The notes: generated by a model from the letters alone, not told the origin. 64,000 bases of DNA from VBAS01 sp963773465 (GCA_963773465.1 CAVZBF010000001.1:1674001-1738000), one strand, 5' to 3'. Shown: positions 19,168 through 28,573, counted from the stretch's first letter. Program-made: numbers and translations.

Positions 19168-21054
19168 TCACATTCTTTCAGGAACATTTATGCCCAGCAA
19201 TCCCATAGCAGAAGAAATTACATTGGCAGTCATTTCACAAAGTTTCAATCTCAATTGTTTCTTTTCTTCGGATTCAGCATTCATTACAGAATGTTCTGTA
19301 TAAAATGTATTGAATGTTTTTGCCAGCTCAAATACATAAATAGCCAGTACAGAAGGGTTATGTTCTAAAGCTGCCTGTTCAACAATAGTTGGATATTGTT
19401 CGAGTTTTACCGCAAGGGCCTTCTCCAATTTCAACAGACTTGTGTCTTGTGCCTTGTGCCCTGTGCCTTGTGCCTTGCGCAAGATCGACTTAATCCTTGC
19501 ATGAGTATATTGTACAAAGGTTGCCGTAAAGCCATGCAGGTCGATTGACTCTTCAGGATTAAATACCATTCGTTTTTTAGGATCAACCCGAAGAAGAAAG
19601 AATTTTATTCCTCCAAGCCCGATCATTTCATATAATTCTTTCAACTCTTCATTCGTAAACCCTTCGGTTTTTCCCTGTTCCTTAGTTTTCTTTTCTGCCT
19701 GGATGATCATTTCATCGAGCAGATCATCAGCATCAACAACCGTTCCTTCACGGCTTTTCATTCTTCCTGTAGGCAACTCAACCATTCCATAACTTAAATG
19801 ATAGATTCCTTCTGCGCCCGGCACCTTCATTTTTTCCGCAATCAGTTTCAGCACTTTCATATGATAGTTCTGCTCATCACCGATCACATAAATACTTTCA
19901 CCCGGTTTGTATTCATTAAATTTCTGTTCTGCCAGGCCAATATCCTGTGTTATATAAACAGATGTGCCGTCTCTTCTCATTACTAATTTTTCATCAAGCC
20001 CATCAGCGGTCAAATCAATCCACACACTTCCATCATCTTTTTTATAGAACACACCTTTTTCCAAACCTTTACTTACAATATCTTTTCCAAGAAGGTAGGT
20101 GTTGCTTTCATAATAGATCTTATCAAAATCACTGCCAATGCGTTTGTAGGTTATATCAAACCCTTCATACACCCAGCTATTCATTTTTTTCCAAAGTTCA
20201 ATGACCTCTTTATCGCCATCCTCCCATTTCCTCAGCATTTCTTTTGCTTCCGCCATTATGGGAGTATGATTTCTTGCTATCTCTTTTATTCCGTCATTTA
20301 TCTTTTCAATTTTATCTTCAGTAGTTTCCTTTTGAAGCGCTGTGGTATATTTTTTTAATTCATCCAGTTCATTTCCATCAAACCCTGAAAGATCATTTTT
20401 CAAAATGCGGTCAATGATGGGTTGTGCCTGTTCTTTCAGATCAGTTTCAAATTTTACATAGTAATCACCAACCAAATGATCACCTTTAATACCTGTTGAA
20501 TGCGGTGTGGCCCCGTTTGCATATTTCTGCCATGCGATCATGCTTTTACAAATATGAATGCCCCTGTCGTTTACAATACATGTTTTTGTGATGCCCGCGC
20601 CATTTGCTCTTAAAATTTCTGCAATGCTCCAACCCAAAAAATTATTTCTCAAATGACCAAGATGAAGCGGCTTATTGGTATTTGGTGAAGAGTATTCGAC
20701 CATTACTCTTTTACCGGTGTTTTGTTTCTTGCCAAAACTAGCATCACTATAATTTTTTTGAAGAAATTCTAGCCAGTAATTATCTTTTACGGTAAGGTTT
20801 AAAAAACCTTTGATAACATTATGCGATGAGAAAATCGCCGGGTTGGCTTTAACAAGTTCATCGCCGATTTCCTTACCAAGTTGCTCTGGTGATCTTTTTA
20901 CTTGTTTGATAAAAGAAAAAAGGACCAATGTGTAATCACCTTCAAATTCCGGCTTGGTCTCATTTATTTGTATATCCTTTTCTTCAATGGACAAACTGTA
21001 AAGTTTTGCAAGGGCGGTTTTGGAAGCCGTTCTTATTTGATCTGCAATGCTCAT
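19168..21054 (-). CDS. argS: Arginyl-tRNA synthetase, with an in-frame heptad-repeat insertion
   Basis: Class I arginyl-tRNA synthetase, 628 residues from MSIADQIRTASK. I reject the longer upstream ATG because a -7 promoter box lies within it. An N-terminal additional domain is followed by the HIGH-type motif as HLGHLRN, the KMSKS-type loop as GRMKSREGTVV and the anticodon-binding DALR domain. The first part of the DALR region contains KAQGTGHKAQDT, encoded by six tandem 7-bp units (19440-19481, exactly 42 bp), so the repeat entered without shifting frame. Intact despite being a conserved gene in a window with many frameshifts. Confidence 0.95.
   Translation of the reverse strand: MSIADQIRTASKTALAKLYSLSIEEKDIQINETKPEFEGDYTLVLFSFIKQVKRSPEQLGKEIGDELVKANPAIFSSHNVIKGFLNLTVKDNYWLEFLQKNYSDASFGKKQNTGKRVMVEYSSPNTNKPLHLGHLRNNFLGWSIAEILRANGAGITKTCIVNDRGIHICKSMIAWQKYANGATPHSTGIKGDHLVGDYYVKFETDLKEQAQPIIDRILKNDLSGFDGNELDELKKYTTALQKETTEDKIEKINDGIKEIARNHTPIMAEAKEMLRKWEDGDKEVIELWKKMNSWVYEGFDITYKRIGSDFDKIYYESNTYLLGKDIVSKGLEKGVFYKKDDGSVWIDLTADGLDEKLVMRRDGTSVYITQDIGLAEQKFNEYKPGESIYVIGDEQNYHMKVLKLIAEKMKVPGAEGIYHLSYGMVELPTGRMKSREGTVVDADDLLDEMIIQAEKKTKEQGKTEGFTNEELKELYEMIGLGGIKFFLLRVDPKKRMVFNPEESIDLHGFTATFVQYTHARIKSILRKAQGTGHKAQDTSLLKLEKALAVKLEQYPTIVEQAALEHNPSVLAIYVFELAKTFNTFYTEHSVMNAESEEKKQLRLKLCEMTANVISSAMGLLGINVPERM
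19440..19481. repeat. Six tandem 7-bp units inside argS
   Basis: Consecutive copies of TTGTGCC with single-base variants (TTGTGTC, CTGTGCC, TTGCGCA) total 42 bp and therefore 14 codons. Confidence 0.9.
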
Positions 21055-21095
21055 CTCTGCTTTGTTTGTTATCCGGTCGTTATTTGTGACGGTTG

Positions 21096-21103
21096 CAAAA
21101 ATA
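21096..21103 (-). promoter_or_regulatory. Probable argS -7 box
   Basis: TATTTTTG on the minus strand matches the Bacteroidota TAnnTTTG element, 41 bp before the argS ATG. Confidence 0.6.
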
Positions 21104-21142
21104 GTAGTTTCCCGTCGGGTTGCATCTGCGAAAACCAACGTG

Positions 21143-21150
21143 TATCTTTG
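21143..21150 (+). promoter_or_regulatory. Probable gtrA-like gene -7 box, near-leaderless
   Basis: TATCTTTG matches TAnnTTTG and ends only 7 bp before the ATG at 21158, with a TTG about 20 bp upstream as the -33 element. The predicted transcript would start at or within a few bases of the start codon. Confidence 0.6.
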
Positions 21151-21157
21151 TCGGTTC

Positions 21158-21652
21158 ATGAAGGATGTGGTTTACCAGATCAAGGATTGGATCATCACCA
21201 TGATCGATTTTTTTTATCCGGCCTTTAATAAAGTGATGGATAAACAGACATTTCGCTATGCAGCCTGCGGCGGAGCGAACACTTTGTTTGATATTACAAT
21301 TTTTACGATTACCCATAATTACATTTTACATAAACAAATAGTCCAGGTAGGATCGTTTGCCATAAGCCCTCACATCGCCGCTTTTCTATTTACTTTTCCA
21401 ATCACTTTCGTTTCCGGTTTTTTCCTGATGCGTTATGTCGTTTTTCCTGAAGCTGCAGCCACACGTAAAAGAGTGCAGATGAGTAAGTACCTGAGCGTAG
21501 TGTTTGTCTGTATTTTGCTCAACTATGGATTTTTAAAATTATTTGTTGATGTATTTGGCTGGTGGCCCCTGCCTGCCAAGATCGCCACCACTTTTTTTGT
21601 GGTTGCTTTTAGTTTTTTTTCACAAAAGAAATTTGCATTTCGGGTAAACTAA
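21158..21652 (+). CDS. GtrA-like polyprenol-linked sugar flippase family membrane protein
   Basis: A 164-residue protein with four hydrophobic helices. The GtrA signature is visible as FRYAACGGANTLFDI (about 30-44) and the C-terminal FFSQKKFAFR. Family members help move or use lipid-linked sugars for surface glycans. The start at 21158 is chosen because it follows the -7 box closely and gives the standard family length. It is divergent from argS. Confidence 0.88.
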   Translation: MKDVVYQIKDWIITMIDFFYPAFNKVMDKQTFRYAACGGANTLFDITIFTITHNYILHKQIVQVGSFAISPHIAAFLFTFPITFVSGFFLMRYVVFPEAAATRKRVQMSKYLSVVFVCILLNYGFLKLFVDVFGWWPLPAKIATTFFVVAFSFFSQKKFAFRVN

Positions 21653-21676
21653 TTTCAATTTGCATGCGTCATTACC

Positions 21677-22732
21677 ATGCAAAATCTTCCTATGCGTTTC
21701 AGTGCCATTTTACTACTTGTCCTCTTATGTCTTTTCATTACACCATCCTTTTCGCAGGGGAGCGGGTTAAATGAAAGATTTCAAAGCCGCGCATCTGCAT
21801 CAAAAGAAACTCCGCCTCCGCCTGATTACTCAAATATTCGTAACTGGGCTTCACATCCTTCCATACATGATATGGGTGATAGCATTCCTAAACCGTTGCG
21901 TAAAGGATATTCTTACGATAGCACCATCGATGTTTTTTTTATTCATCCTACTACATATCTAAGAAAAGAAAACGATCAAATGAATGGCGATGTGAATAAT
22001 GAATGGCTGAATGACCGCACCGATAACAGAACAATTTTGAACCAGGCATCCGCTTTTAATGAATTCCGATTATTTGCACCGCGGTACAGACAGGCAAATT
22101 ATTCGGCATATTTAAGTTTCCTGGGCGGGTACCAGCAGGTTTTTGATACGGCCTATGCTGACGTTAAAAAAGCGTTTCAATATTATCTTACGCATTGGAA
22201 CAATGGTCATCCATTTTTTATTGCATCGCACAGCCAGGGTTCGCAGCATGCTGTAAGATTGATAAAAGAATTAATTGAGGGAACTAAATTGGAGACGAAG
22301 CTTGTTGCTGCATACGTTATCGGCATGCCGCCAATTAAATCCGGCAAATTAAAAATTCCTGTTTGCAATGATGCGGCCCAAACAGGTTGTTATATCGCCT
22401 GGAATACTTTCACAGAAGATTTCAGGCGGCAGTTTAATTTTTTGGGCAGATCAGAATTGGAAACAGTAAACCCATTAACCTGGAAAACTACCGGCGCAGT
22501 TGGTACCAGTGCAATGCATAAAGGAGCTGTTGTGAATAATTTTAATTCCGTTAAACCACAAGTTTTATCAGCTCAAATAAAATCGGATAAATTAGTTATT
22601 ACTCCTGATTCCGATTCAATAGAAATTCCAGACAGAATTGAAAACCTGCATGTGCTTGACATTAATCTTTTTTACGTCGATATCAGGAATAATTTAAGGA
22701 CAAGAGCAGGTGCTTACAAAAAGAAAAATTGA
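21677..22732 (+). CDS. Exported DUF3089 alpha/beta-hydrolase-like protein
   Basis: A 351-residue protein with a signal peptide (MRFSAILLLVLLCLFITPSFSQ; the ATG at 21692 may be the true start). The family features IDVFFIHPTTYL and the nucleophile-elbow-like FIASHSQGSQHA (Ser in SHSQG) are present, followed by YVIGMPP and CYIAWNTF. DUF3089 is related to serine hydrolases, but the substrate is unknown. It follows the gtrA-like gene by 24 bp and its stop abuts the stop of the convergent DUF4403 gene. Confidence 0.88.
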   Translation: MQNLPMRFSAILLLVLLCLFITPSFSQGSGLNERFQSRASASKETPPPPDYSNIRNWASHPSIHDMGDSIPKPLRKGYSYDSTIDVFFIHPTTYLRKENDQMNGDVNNEWLNDRTDNRTILNQASAFNEFRLFAPRYRQANYSAYLSFLGGYQQVFDTAYADVKKAFQYYLTHWNNGHPFFIASHSQGSQHAVRLIKELIEGTKLETKLVAAYVIGMPPIKSGKLKIPVCNDAAQTGCYIAWNTFTEDFRRQFNFLGRSELETVNPLTWKTTGAVGTSAMHKGAVVNNFNSVKPQVLSAQIKSDKLVITPDSDSIEIPDRIENLHVLDINLFYVDIRNNLRTRAGAYKKKN

Positions 22733-24175
22733 TCATTGCAGGTTAAAACTCATTGCATCGATCTTAATCATCAGGTCCCCGCTTGCATTGCTGCGTATGA
22801 TAAAATATTCTGTCATTGGGTAAAAACCTGCGATCTTGAGGTCAGTTATCGTTCCTGTGCTTCTCACACCCTTGATCCACTCTGTATTTAACTGGCGATT
22901 GATCAAATTTTTTGCCGTATCGACATAGGACGAAAGATCGAATCTTGATACACGGGCAATTTCATTAGTGATCCGTTTATTAAAAAGCCAATCCGCCGAT
23001 TTCAATAAAAGGTTTTTTGTTTTTACATCAAAATCTATGTCACGGACCTCGATCATTTTTTTATTCGCATCATAAAAGGGTTTGCCTGTAAAATAGGCAA
23101 TGCCTGAATTACTTCCCGAAAAGCTCATTTTAATAATTAGTTTTTCATTCCCTGTTCCATAAATTCTGCAATCCTGCACGACCAGGATTTTTTTGGCTTT
23201 TCCGTTGGTGAGGTCAAATTCTTTTCCTTTCAATTGTGCATTTAAAATAGTACTCAGCGAATCATAATTCAAAACGGCGTCTAAAAAAATATTGAAGCCA
23301 GGTTTTGAAATTGAGTTATCAATATCAGGCACAAGCGTCATCAGGTCATTCGATCTTTCAAAACTGATAACCGGTTTAGCGGTCATTCCCAGGAAAATAT
23401 TCAGCGAATCATTTCGTGCAAATAATCTTGTCAGCCTTATCTTTTGAGGATTGATCTTTAACCAGCCTAAGCCATACAAATTATAAGATATATTAAGTTT
23501 ATTCCAAAGTTGCTGCACCTGTGGTTTGAGTTCAACAATGCCAAAGGAATCCTGGATGGCTTTTTTTGCAAGGTCAAGCTCATCTTTCAATCCTTTCATT
23601 ACCTGGTCAGTAATATCCGTACCAAAAAAACATACGGTGCATTTATCTACTGGTACCGGTTCCTGCCTGGTAATATTGAGGTTGATCTTATAATTATTTG
23701 AAACCTGTACAGTATTCAAAAAACCAACGTTTACTTTTCTTTCCCCTTCATCAAAGCCGCAACGGCAGGCCGGCGTCCATGGAGAAACAACTGTAGTGCC
23801 AAGGCACACTCTTGTTGACCCAATAATTCTGTAATAGCCAGTGAACCCCAGGCTCATTGAATTTCCAGTGGCAACGAATTGCAGTGGGCCGCGCCTGAAT
23901 TGATATTTATACCTGTTTGCGCAATCGGCAGTTACCCAATCCTCGGGCCAGTTAGGAGAAGTAAAAACCGTGGCAACATTTTTTTCCGCAAGCTGGTAAA
24001 GCGGTTTCATATTAACCTGGATAGGAATATTCACTTCCGATTCAGGCAAAGAATCCATTTTAAAATTTGTCTTCGAAAGAAATGGTTTATCCGGGATGAT
24101 CTTTTCTGAGCATGCGACAAACAGCAGCGAGATTAAAATGAGATTAAAAATATAAGTCTTCGGGATATTGAACAT
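22733..24175 (-). CDS. DUF4403 family lipoprotein
   Basis: A 480-residue protein. A signal sequence ends in the lipobox LLFVACSEK, so the mature protein should be lipid-anchored at Cys about 22. The rest is beta-rich, with a cysteine cluster (CRCGF near 130, CTVCFFG near 175) and a C-terminal segment ADWLFNKRITNEIARV typical of DUF4403. No enzymatic motif is seen. Function unknown. It is apparently monocistronic. Confidence 0.85.
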   Translation of the reverse strand: MFNIPKTYIFNLILISLLFVACSEKIIPDKPFLSKTNFKMDSLPESEVNIPIQVNMKPLYQLAEKNVATVFTSPNWPEDWVTADCANRYKYQFRRGPLQFVATGNSMSLGFTGYYRIIGSTRVCLGTTVVSPWTPACRCGFDEGERKVNVGFLNTVQVSNNYKINLNITRQEPVPVDKCTVCFFGTDITDQVMKGLKDELDLAKKAIQDSFGIVELKPQVQQLWNKLNISYNLYGLGWLKINPQKIRLTRLFARNDSLNIFLGMTAKPVISFERSNDLMTLVPDIDNSISKPGFNIFLDAVLNYDSLSTILNAQLKGKEFDLTNGKAKKILVVQDCRIYGTGNEKLIIKMSFSGSNSGIAYFTGKPFYDANKKMIEVRDIDFDVKTKNLLLKSADWLFNKRITNEIARVSRFDLSSYVDTAKNLINRQLNTEWIKGVRSTGTITDLKIAGFYPMTEYFIIRSNASGDLMIKIDAMSFNLQ

Positions 24176-24388
24176 AATATAAAAGTACTTTTAATAGCAA
24201 ACGGATGAAATAGGAAGATAACTTTTTTAACAATCCAGTAATTCTACGATTGTCTTAAGTTAAATTCTGTTGTAAATTGCCTTAACCATTCATCTAACCA
24301 CCTCCCCCTTATCCAAATATCCCCTGATATCCTTTTGTAAAGTTCAGTCTCCTTAGTGAAATGCACGTTTCATTAAAAATCTGTTTTC

Positions 24389-26134
24389 ATGAGAACGACT
24401 TCCTGCTTTATGCGAAGGATCATTGTTATACTTTTCCTTCTTACCGGCAAAACATTTTTATTACCAGCACAAGATATACCAGGAGCGGCTGCAAATATTC
24501 AAACAGCGCCGGCGGGTACACTTGTTATTGCAATGGATCATACCAACCAGGCTACAAGTACTATCAATGCCGCAACAGGCACCTATCTTTTCAATTTAAA
24601 AGCTTATGGGTTGGTAACACTTTTAAGGAATGCCGGAATTTATGTTAACTGGGTTATCAATGCAAGCAAATCAAAAGACGGGATCGATTTCAGCGGAACT
24701 GCTGAAAGAATTTATCCAGGTTATTCGGCGGCGCAATCACTGGATTTCAGAGCCGGTCCTTTTCTTATTTTTCCGTCGGATACATTAGGAGCTGATTATT
24801 TGATACAATGGTTTAATTATTCTTTGCCGGATAGTTGCAAAGTAAAAGTTTATAAACTTACCGCCGATGTCGATGTGGATGTCCGTTATACTTTGACCAA
24901 TCCTCCAAGAATAGCGATACTTCATGACTCCTGTGATATTCATCGCAATTTTATGGAAACAGCTTCGGTGCCGACCGTTAATTATGATTGTTTGCAAAAT
25001 GCATCAGGTCTTATCTCCGGTTGTTATACAATGATCACAGCTCCGCATATGGTACCCGGTGATCTTTCGTCCTATGATTCGGACTCTATTTATAATTTTT
25101 TGCAGGCGGGCGGCAATTTTCTTGCAGAATGTGAAAGTGTGCAGACTTTTGAATCCTTAAGACGGTATCATTCTTCAAGTGGAACAATTGCAGATCCGAC
25201 GGGAGGCCAGTTCAACAATTTCAATAACAATGTAAATTATGATAACCCTACCATGGCGTATGCCCAATTCCAGGGTACATTCAGGCCATGGTTAAGGGGT
25301 GCCCAGAAAGTTTGGCGCTATAGTTCTTCTAATATAAACAATTTTTATCCTGTAGTTAGTTGCAGAAGAAATGGATCAGATAATCTTCACTATGTGGCTG
25401 CGGTTTCTAAGCTAACAACCGGGTTGGGGAGCCTTGTTTTTTATTTAGGCAACCATGAATACAAGAACAATGACTGCCACACCTGTTTAGCCGGTGATCT
25501 GATAAACGAACAGGAAATAAACGGAATGCGTCTTTACCTGAATGCGATACAGATCCCTACGGAGATTATTCCATGCGTTGTACTGGATGTAAAACTTGAA
25601 AGCTTTACTGCAAAGAAGCAAAGCAATCAAACCGCCTTATTAAAGTGGCAAACACTTTCAGAAACCAACAACAGCTATTTTGCTATTGAACATTCTGTTG
25701 ATGCAAGAAATTTTACGCCGGTTGGTAAAATACTATCGAATGGAAATACGGGCCAGGGGCATGATTACAATTTTACTCATGGAAACCCTGTGAACGGTAT
25801 AAATTATTACCGGTTGAAAATGGTTGATGTAAATGGAAAGGCCGAATATTCATCTGTACGCTTAGTTGCATTTGGGAAAAATAACAATAGCCTTACAATT
25901 TTTCCAAACCCGGCGGGAAATAAAACAACTTTACTGCTTGATGCGAATGATGGTGAAAAATTATTTGTAAAGTTGTTAGATGGCGCAGGAAGAACAGTAA
26001 AACAGCAAGCCGTAACTATAAAGAATCAGCAAGCGGAATTAGATCTTGAAGGCTTGCATAAAGGAATGTATGTTGTTATCGCTGTTACAGAAAACGGGCA
26101 ACGTTTCAGCAGTAAAATCATGATCAATCAATAG
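24389..26134 (+). CDS. Large secreted protein with type A T9SS C-terminal sorting domain
   Basis: A 581-residue exported protein. A signal peptide is followed by an N-terminal region with LVIAMDHTNQ, a central part with RIAILHDSCDIHRNF and FLQAGGNFLAECESVQTFE that looks like a class I glutamine-amidotransferase-like fold without a clear catalytic Cys-His pair, and a beta-sandwich near LLKWQTLSETNNSYFAIEHS. The end carries LTIFPNPAGNKTTLLL and GMYVVIAVTENG, the type A C-terminal domain recognised by the type IX secretion system. It should reach the cell surface or medium. The substrate is not evident. Confidence 0.87.
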   Translation: MRTTSCFMRRIIVILFLLTGKTFLLPAQDIPGAAANIQTAPAGTLVIAMDHTNQATSTINAATGTYLFNLKAYGLVTLLRNAGIYVNWVINASKSKDGIDFSGTAERIYPGYSAAQSLDFRAGPFLIFPSDTLGADYLIQWFNYSLPDSCKVKVYKLTADVDVDVRYTLTNPPRIAILHDSCDIHRNFMETASVPTVNYDCLQNASGLISGCYTMITAPHMVPGDLSSYDSDSIYNFLQAGGNFLAECESVQTFESLRRYHSSSGTIADPTGGQFNNFNNNVNYDNPTMAYAQFQGTFRPWLRGAQKVWRYSSSNINNFYPVVSCRRNGSDNLHYVAAVSKLTTGLGSLVFYLGNHEYKNNDCHTCLAGDLINEQEINGMRLYLNAIQIPTEIIPCVVLDVKLESFTAKKQSNQTALLKWQTLSETNNSYFAIEHSVDARNFTPVGKILSNGNTGQGHDYNFTHGNPVNGINYYRLKMVDVNGKAEYSSVRLVAFGKNNNSLTIFPNPAGNKTTLLLDANDGEKLFVKLLDGAGRTVKQQAVTIKNQQAELDLEGLHKGMYVVIAVTENGQRFSSKIMINQ

Positions 26135-26273
26135 AAGAAATATATTTTTATAAAACCTAAAAACTACAACTGTGATCGCATTAGCTTTATTTCTCCAACT
26201 GCAGGAAACATTAACTGCAAAAGTTTATTATTTAACCGAAGACAATACCAAAAAATAGGTTTCATTTTGACTT

Positions 26274-26327
26274 CCCGGTTGGCAGGGCAGTAATTTGCAA
26301 CCAAAACTTCCCTGCCGCCGGGTTTTT
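26274..26327 (+). terminator. Strong hairpin terminator after the T9SS cargo gene
   Basis: CCCGG..GGCAGGG at 26274-26287 pairs with CCCTGCC.CCGGG at 26310-26322, followed by TTTTT. The opposite-strand VOC gene ends at 26330, so the hairpin may act for both directions. Confidence 0.75.
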
Positions 26328-26329
26328 AT

Positions 26330-26749
26330 TTACATTTCCTTTGGCTGCGTCATGCTAAACCAGTTACCGCATCCGTCGGTTACGATACATTCAATACCAT
26401 AAAACTGTTCCTTTGGTTCTGATTTGAACTGCACACCTTTTGCTTTTAATTCTTCATAGGTAGCACGGCAATCATTTGTTTCCAAAACACCTGCGCCCAT
26501 TACACCTTTATCCAATAATAATTTCAATGCTTTTTGTGCATCTTCATCCAGGCCATTCGTGCTGCCGCTGGCCGGAAATAAAACGATTTCGTGATTGGGA
26601 GCATCGGGTGCTGTAACGGTAAGCCATCGAAAACCATTATCCATTTTAGCATCGGTATGCACATTGAACCCCAATTTCTTTACATAGAAATCGAAAGCCT
26701 TGTCCTGGTCGCTTACAAAAAGCGATGTGTGAGAAAGTCTTGTTACCAT
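26330..26749 (-). CDS. VOC superfamily protein (glyoxalase/bleomycin-resistance fold)
   Basis: A 139-residue two-module beta-alpha-beta-beta-beta protein. It begins TRLSHTSLFVSDQDKAFDFYVKKLGF and ends with YGIECIVTDGCGNWFSMTQP, both typical of VOC proteins that bind a metal with His/Glu ligands (here H7 and E123-type positions). The likely role is lyase, dioxygenase or antibiotic-binding activity, and the substrate is unknown. It is the last gene of an AraC-led run, 17 bp after another VOC gene. Confidence 0.88.
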   Translation of the reverse strand: MVTRLSHTSLFVSDQDKAFDFYVKKLGFNVHTDAKMDNGFRWLTVTAPDAPNHEIVLFPASGSTNGLDEDAQKALKLLLDKGVMGAGVLETNDCRATYEELKAKGVQFKSEPKEQFYGIECIVTDGCGNWFSMTQPKEM

Positions 26750-26766
26750 GATTTATTTTTTAGATT

Positions 26767-27189
26767 TTAATTTAATACGGGTTCTTTTTTCAGTTCGCAA
26801 TTGAACATCCAGTGAATGCCAAATTTGTCAACGAACATTCCAAATCTTGCTCCCCAGAATGCATCCGCCAAAGGCATAGTAATCCTGCCGCCTGCAGATA
26901 AACTGTTGAAAAGTTTTTCGAGCTGAGCAGTATCATCAACCTGAATCGAAAGACTAACATTGTTGCCCTGGTTCAAAGATGATGGATCAAAAGTATCTGA
27001 CATGTATAGCTCGTTTTCGCCAATCCGCATACGGGCATGCATGATTTTGCCTTTTAGATTTTCAGGTATTTCCATCGGGCTATCACCCATACGGGAAAAC
27101 AACAAGATCTCTGCGCCCAATGCTTCTTTATAGAAGTTCATAGCTTCTTCGCAATTGCCTGCGAATGTTAAGTAGGTAATTAATTTCAT
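26767..27189 (-). CDS. PhnB-like VOC superfamily protein
   Basis: A 140-residue VOC protein of the PhnB-like subgroup: YLTFAGNCEEAMNFYKEALGAE at the start, MHARMRIGENELYMSDT in the middle and ADAFWGARFGMFVDKFGIHWMFN at the end. Proteins of this type are often co-transcribed with AraC regulators and small stress proteins in Bacteroidota. It lies 72 bp after the unidentified 283-residue gene. Confidence 0.9.
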   Translation of the reverse strand: MKLITYLTFAGNCEEAMNFYKEALGAEILLFSRMGDSPMEIPENLKGKIMHARMRIGENELYMSDTFDPSSLNQGNNVSLSIQVDDTAQLEKLFNSLSAGGRITMPLADAFWGARFGMFVDKFGIHWMFNCELKKEPVLN

Positions 27190-27261
27190 GATAAATAATT
27201 TTTATAAAGATAGGGATGAGGGGAGGGGAGAGACTTATTGGATCTTGCTCTGTTTAAAAAG

Positions 27262-28113
27262 TCATGCTGATAAATCTGCATCATACTTTGCAAATAATTC
27301 GTGGATGATATTTTTGTATTTAGCATGTAATGGGGAACCATATTCAAATGCGCTAATTGATACAGGCATTTTAAAAAATATCATGTCATTTCCCATTTCA
27401 GTTACATTGTTTTTCCCAACCAGGCTAATTAATTCCTTGTATTGATTCTTGTTGCGTAAATGTTTTTGAGTAATAATATTACCCCAAAATGGCTCCCAGA
27501 ACTTGTCAGCTATTTTCTCGCTGTTAAACAGGCTGACCCAGTTATCCTCTTCTTCGCTAAGGTTAAAATTACCGATACCATTGATATAAAAATAAGCACT
27601 TTTTGACCTTGGCATTTTTACAACCATACCATATATAACTTTTGTTTTTCCTTTATTAACCAAGGCGCTGAATTCGGTGATTACTTTTTCAATAAAGGTG
27701 TCATTGATAATTCCATTCCAGATATCGTAATTCAATCCAAAGGAAATGCTACCGGATGTTTCAAAGTCAGTGTCATCGGGTAAGTAGAGATCGAGGGGCT
27801 GTGATAAGCTAAAACGAAATGAAATATCAAACGCTCGGAAAGCATTTGCTACCTCTTCTAATTTGGTAATTTCAATATAGCTGAAATCCAGCTCAGGGAG
27901 CTTTAGTTGAAGTTCTTTTTCTTTCTTGGAAAAAAACTGTGCACGCCGACGCTTGTGTTCAGGCCTCGAGCCATATTCAATATTTACTTTCTGCTTAATT
28001 TCCTGCGCATGTATAAAATCACTGATCCATTTGTAAGCCTCAATCAACTGCCCATTATTGAAACGACCACGACAGTATAATTTTATTATAAAATCAGTGG
28101 CGGCCTCATTCAT
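27262..28113 (-). CDS. Unidentified 283-residue cytoplasmic protein
   Basis: No family recognised. There is no signal peptide and no membrane helix. The N-terminal third is charged (EHKRRRAQFFSKKEKELQ), and the middle has NYDIWNGIINDTFIEKVITEFSAL. The start is 12 bp after the AraC gene, so the two are probably co-transcribed, and two VOC genes follow. An AraC regulator next to an unknown effector and VOC proteins suggests a small-molecule stress response, but this is inference only. Confidence 0.7.
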   Translation of the reverse strand: MNEAATDFIIKLYCRGRFNNGQLIEAYKWISDFIHAQEIKQKVNIEYGSRPEHKRRRAQFFSKKEKELQLKLPELDFSYIEITKLEEVANAFRAFDISFRFSLSQPLDLYLPDDTDFETSGSISFGLNYDIWNGIINDTFIEKVITEFSALVNKGKTKVIYGMVVKMPRSKSAYFYINGIGNFNLSEEEDNWVSLFNSEKIADKFWEPFWGNIITQKHLRNKNQYKELISLVGKNNVTEMGNDMIFFKMPVSISAFEYGSPLHAKYKNIIHELFAKYDADLSA

Positions 28114-28125
28114 AGTTTATCAGGA

Positions 28126-28542
28126 TTACTTGTCATCCAACTTATAGCTATCAATAAAACAATGCGGAATAAATTTTTTGGGAGTTTCTTTAGCTTGTTG
28201 CTTTTTTAGCCACGCCATATTGCGGTAATAAGTAGGAGCGAACCCAATTTCTTTTTTAAATAAAATGCTGAAGGAACCGATGCTCTCAAAACCAACTTCA
28301 TTGCAAACTTCAGTTACGGGTTTATTTTCAGCAAGCAGGTCTTTTGCTTTATCCATCCGTTTTCTTGTGATGTACTGATGAGGAGTCTGCCGGTAAACTT
28401 TTCTGAACAAACGGTGAAAGTGGAATTTAGAAATGAATGCTTTTTTCGATACCACTTCAAGATCGATCGGCTCATGATAGTTTTCGTCAATATACATTTT
28501 GGCGTTAACTATCCGGATGTAAGTATCGTTGGTGAGATTCAT
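28126..28542 (-). CDS. AraC-family transcriptional regulator (stand-alone DNA-binding domain)
   Basis: A 138-residue protein made almost entirely of the AraC double helix-turn-helix. The first HTH is FISKFHFHRLFRKVYRQTPHQY, the second is VCNEVGFESIGSFSILFKKEIGFAPTYYR. There is no ligand-binding domain, so it would resemble SoxS/MarA-type small activators. It heads a run with the 283-residue protein and two VOC genes, which are its likely targets. A heptad-repeat hairpin lies just upstream. Confidence 0.9.
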   Translation of the reverse strand: MNLTNDTYIRIVNAKMYIDENYHEPIDLEVVSKKAFISKFHFHRLFRKVYRQTPHQYITRKRMDKAKDLLAENKPVTEVCNEVGFESIGSFSILFKKEIGFAPTYYRNMAWLKKQQAKETPKKFIPHCFIDSYKLDDK

Positions 28543-28573
28543 ATTTCTAATTCCAAAGGTACTTATTTTGTTC

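Noticed and set aside
26172..26258. Possible GTG-started peptide of 28 residues before the hairpin terminator
   Set aside because: No ribosome-binding site, no recognisable motif, and it lies directly after a complete gene; too weak to list.
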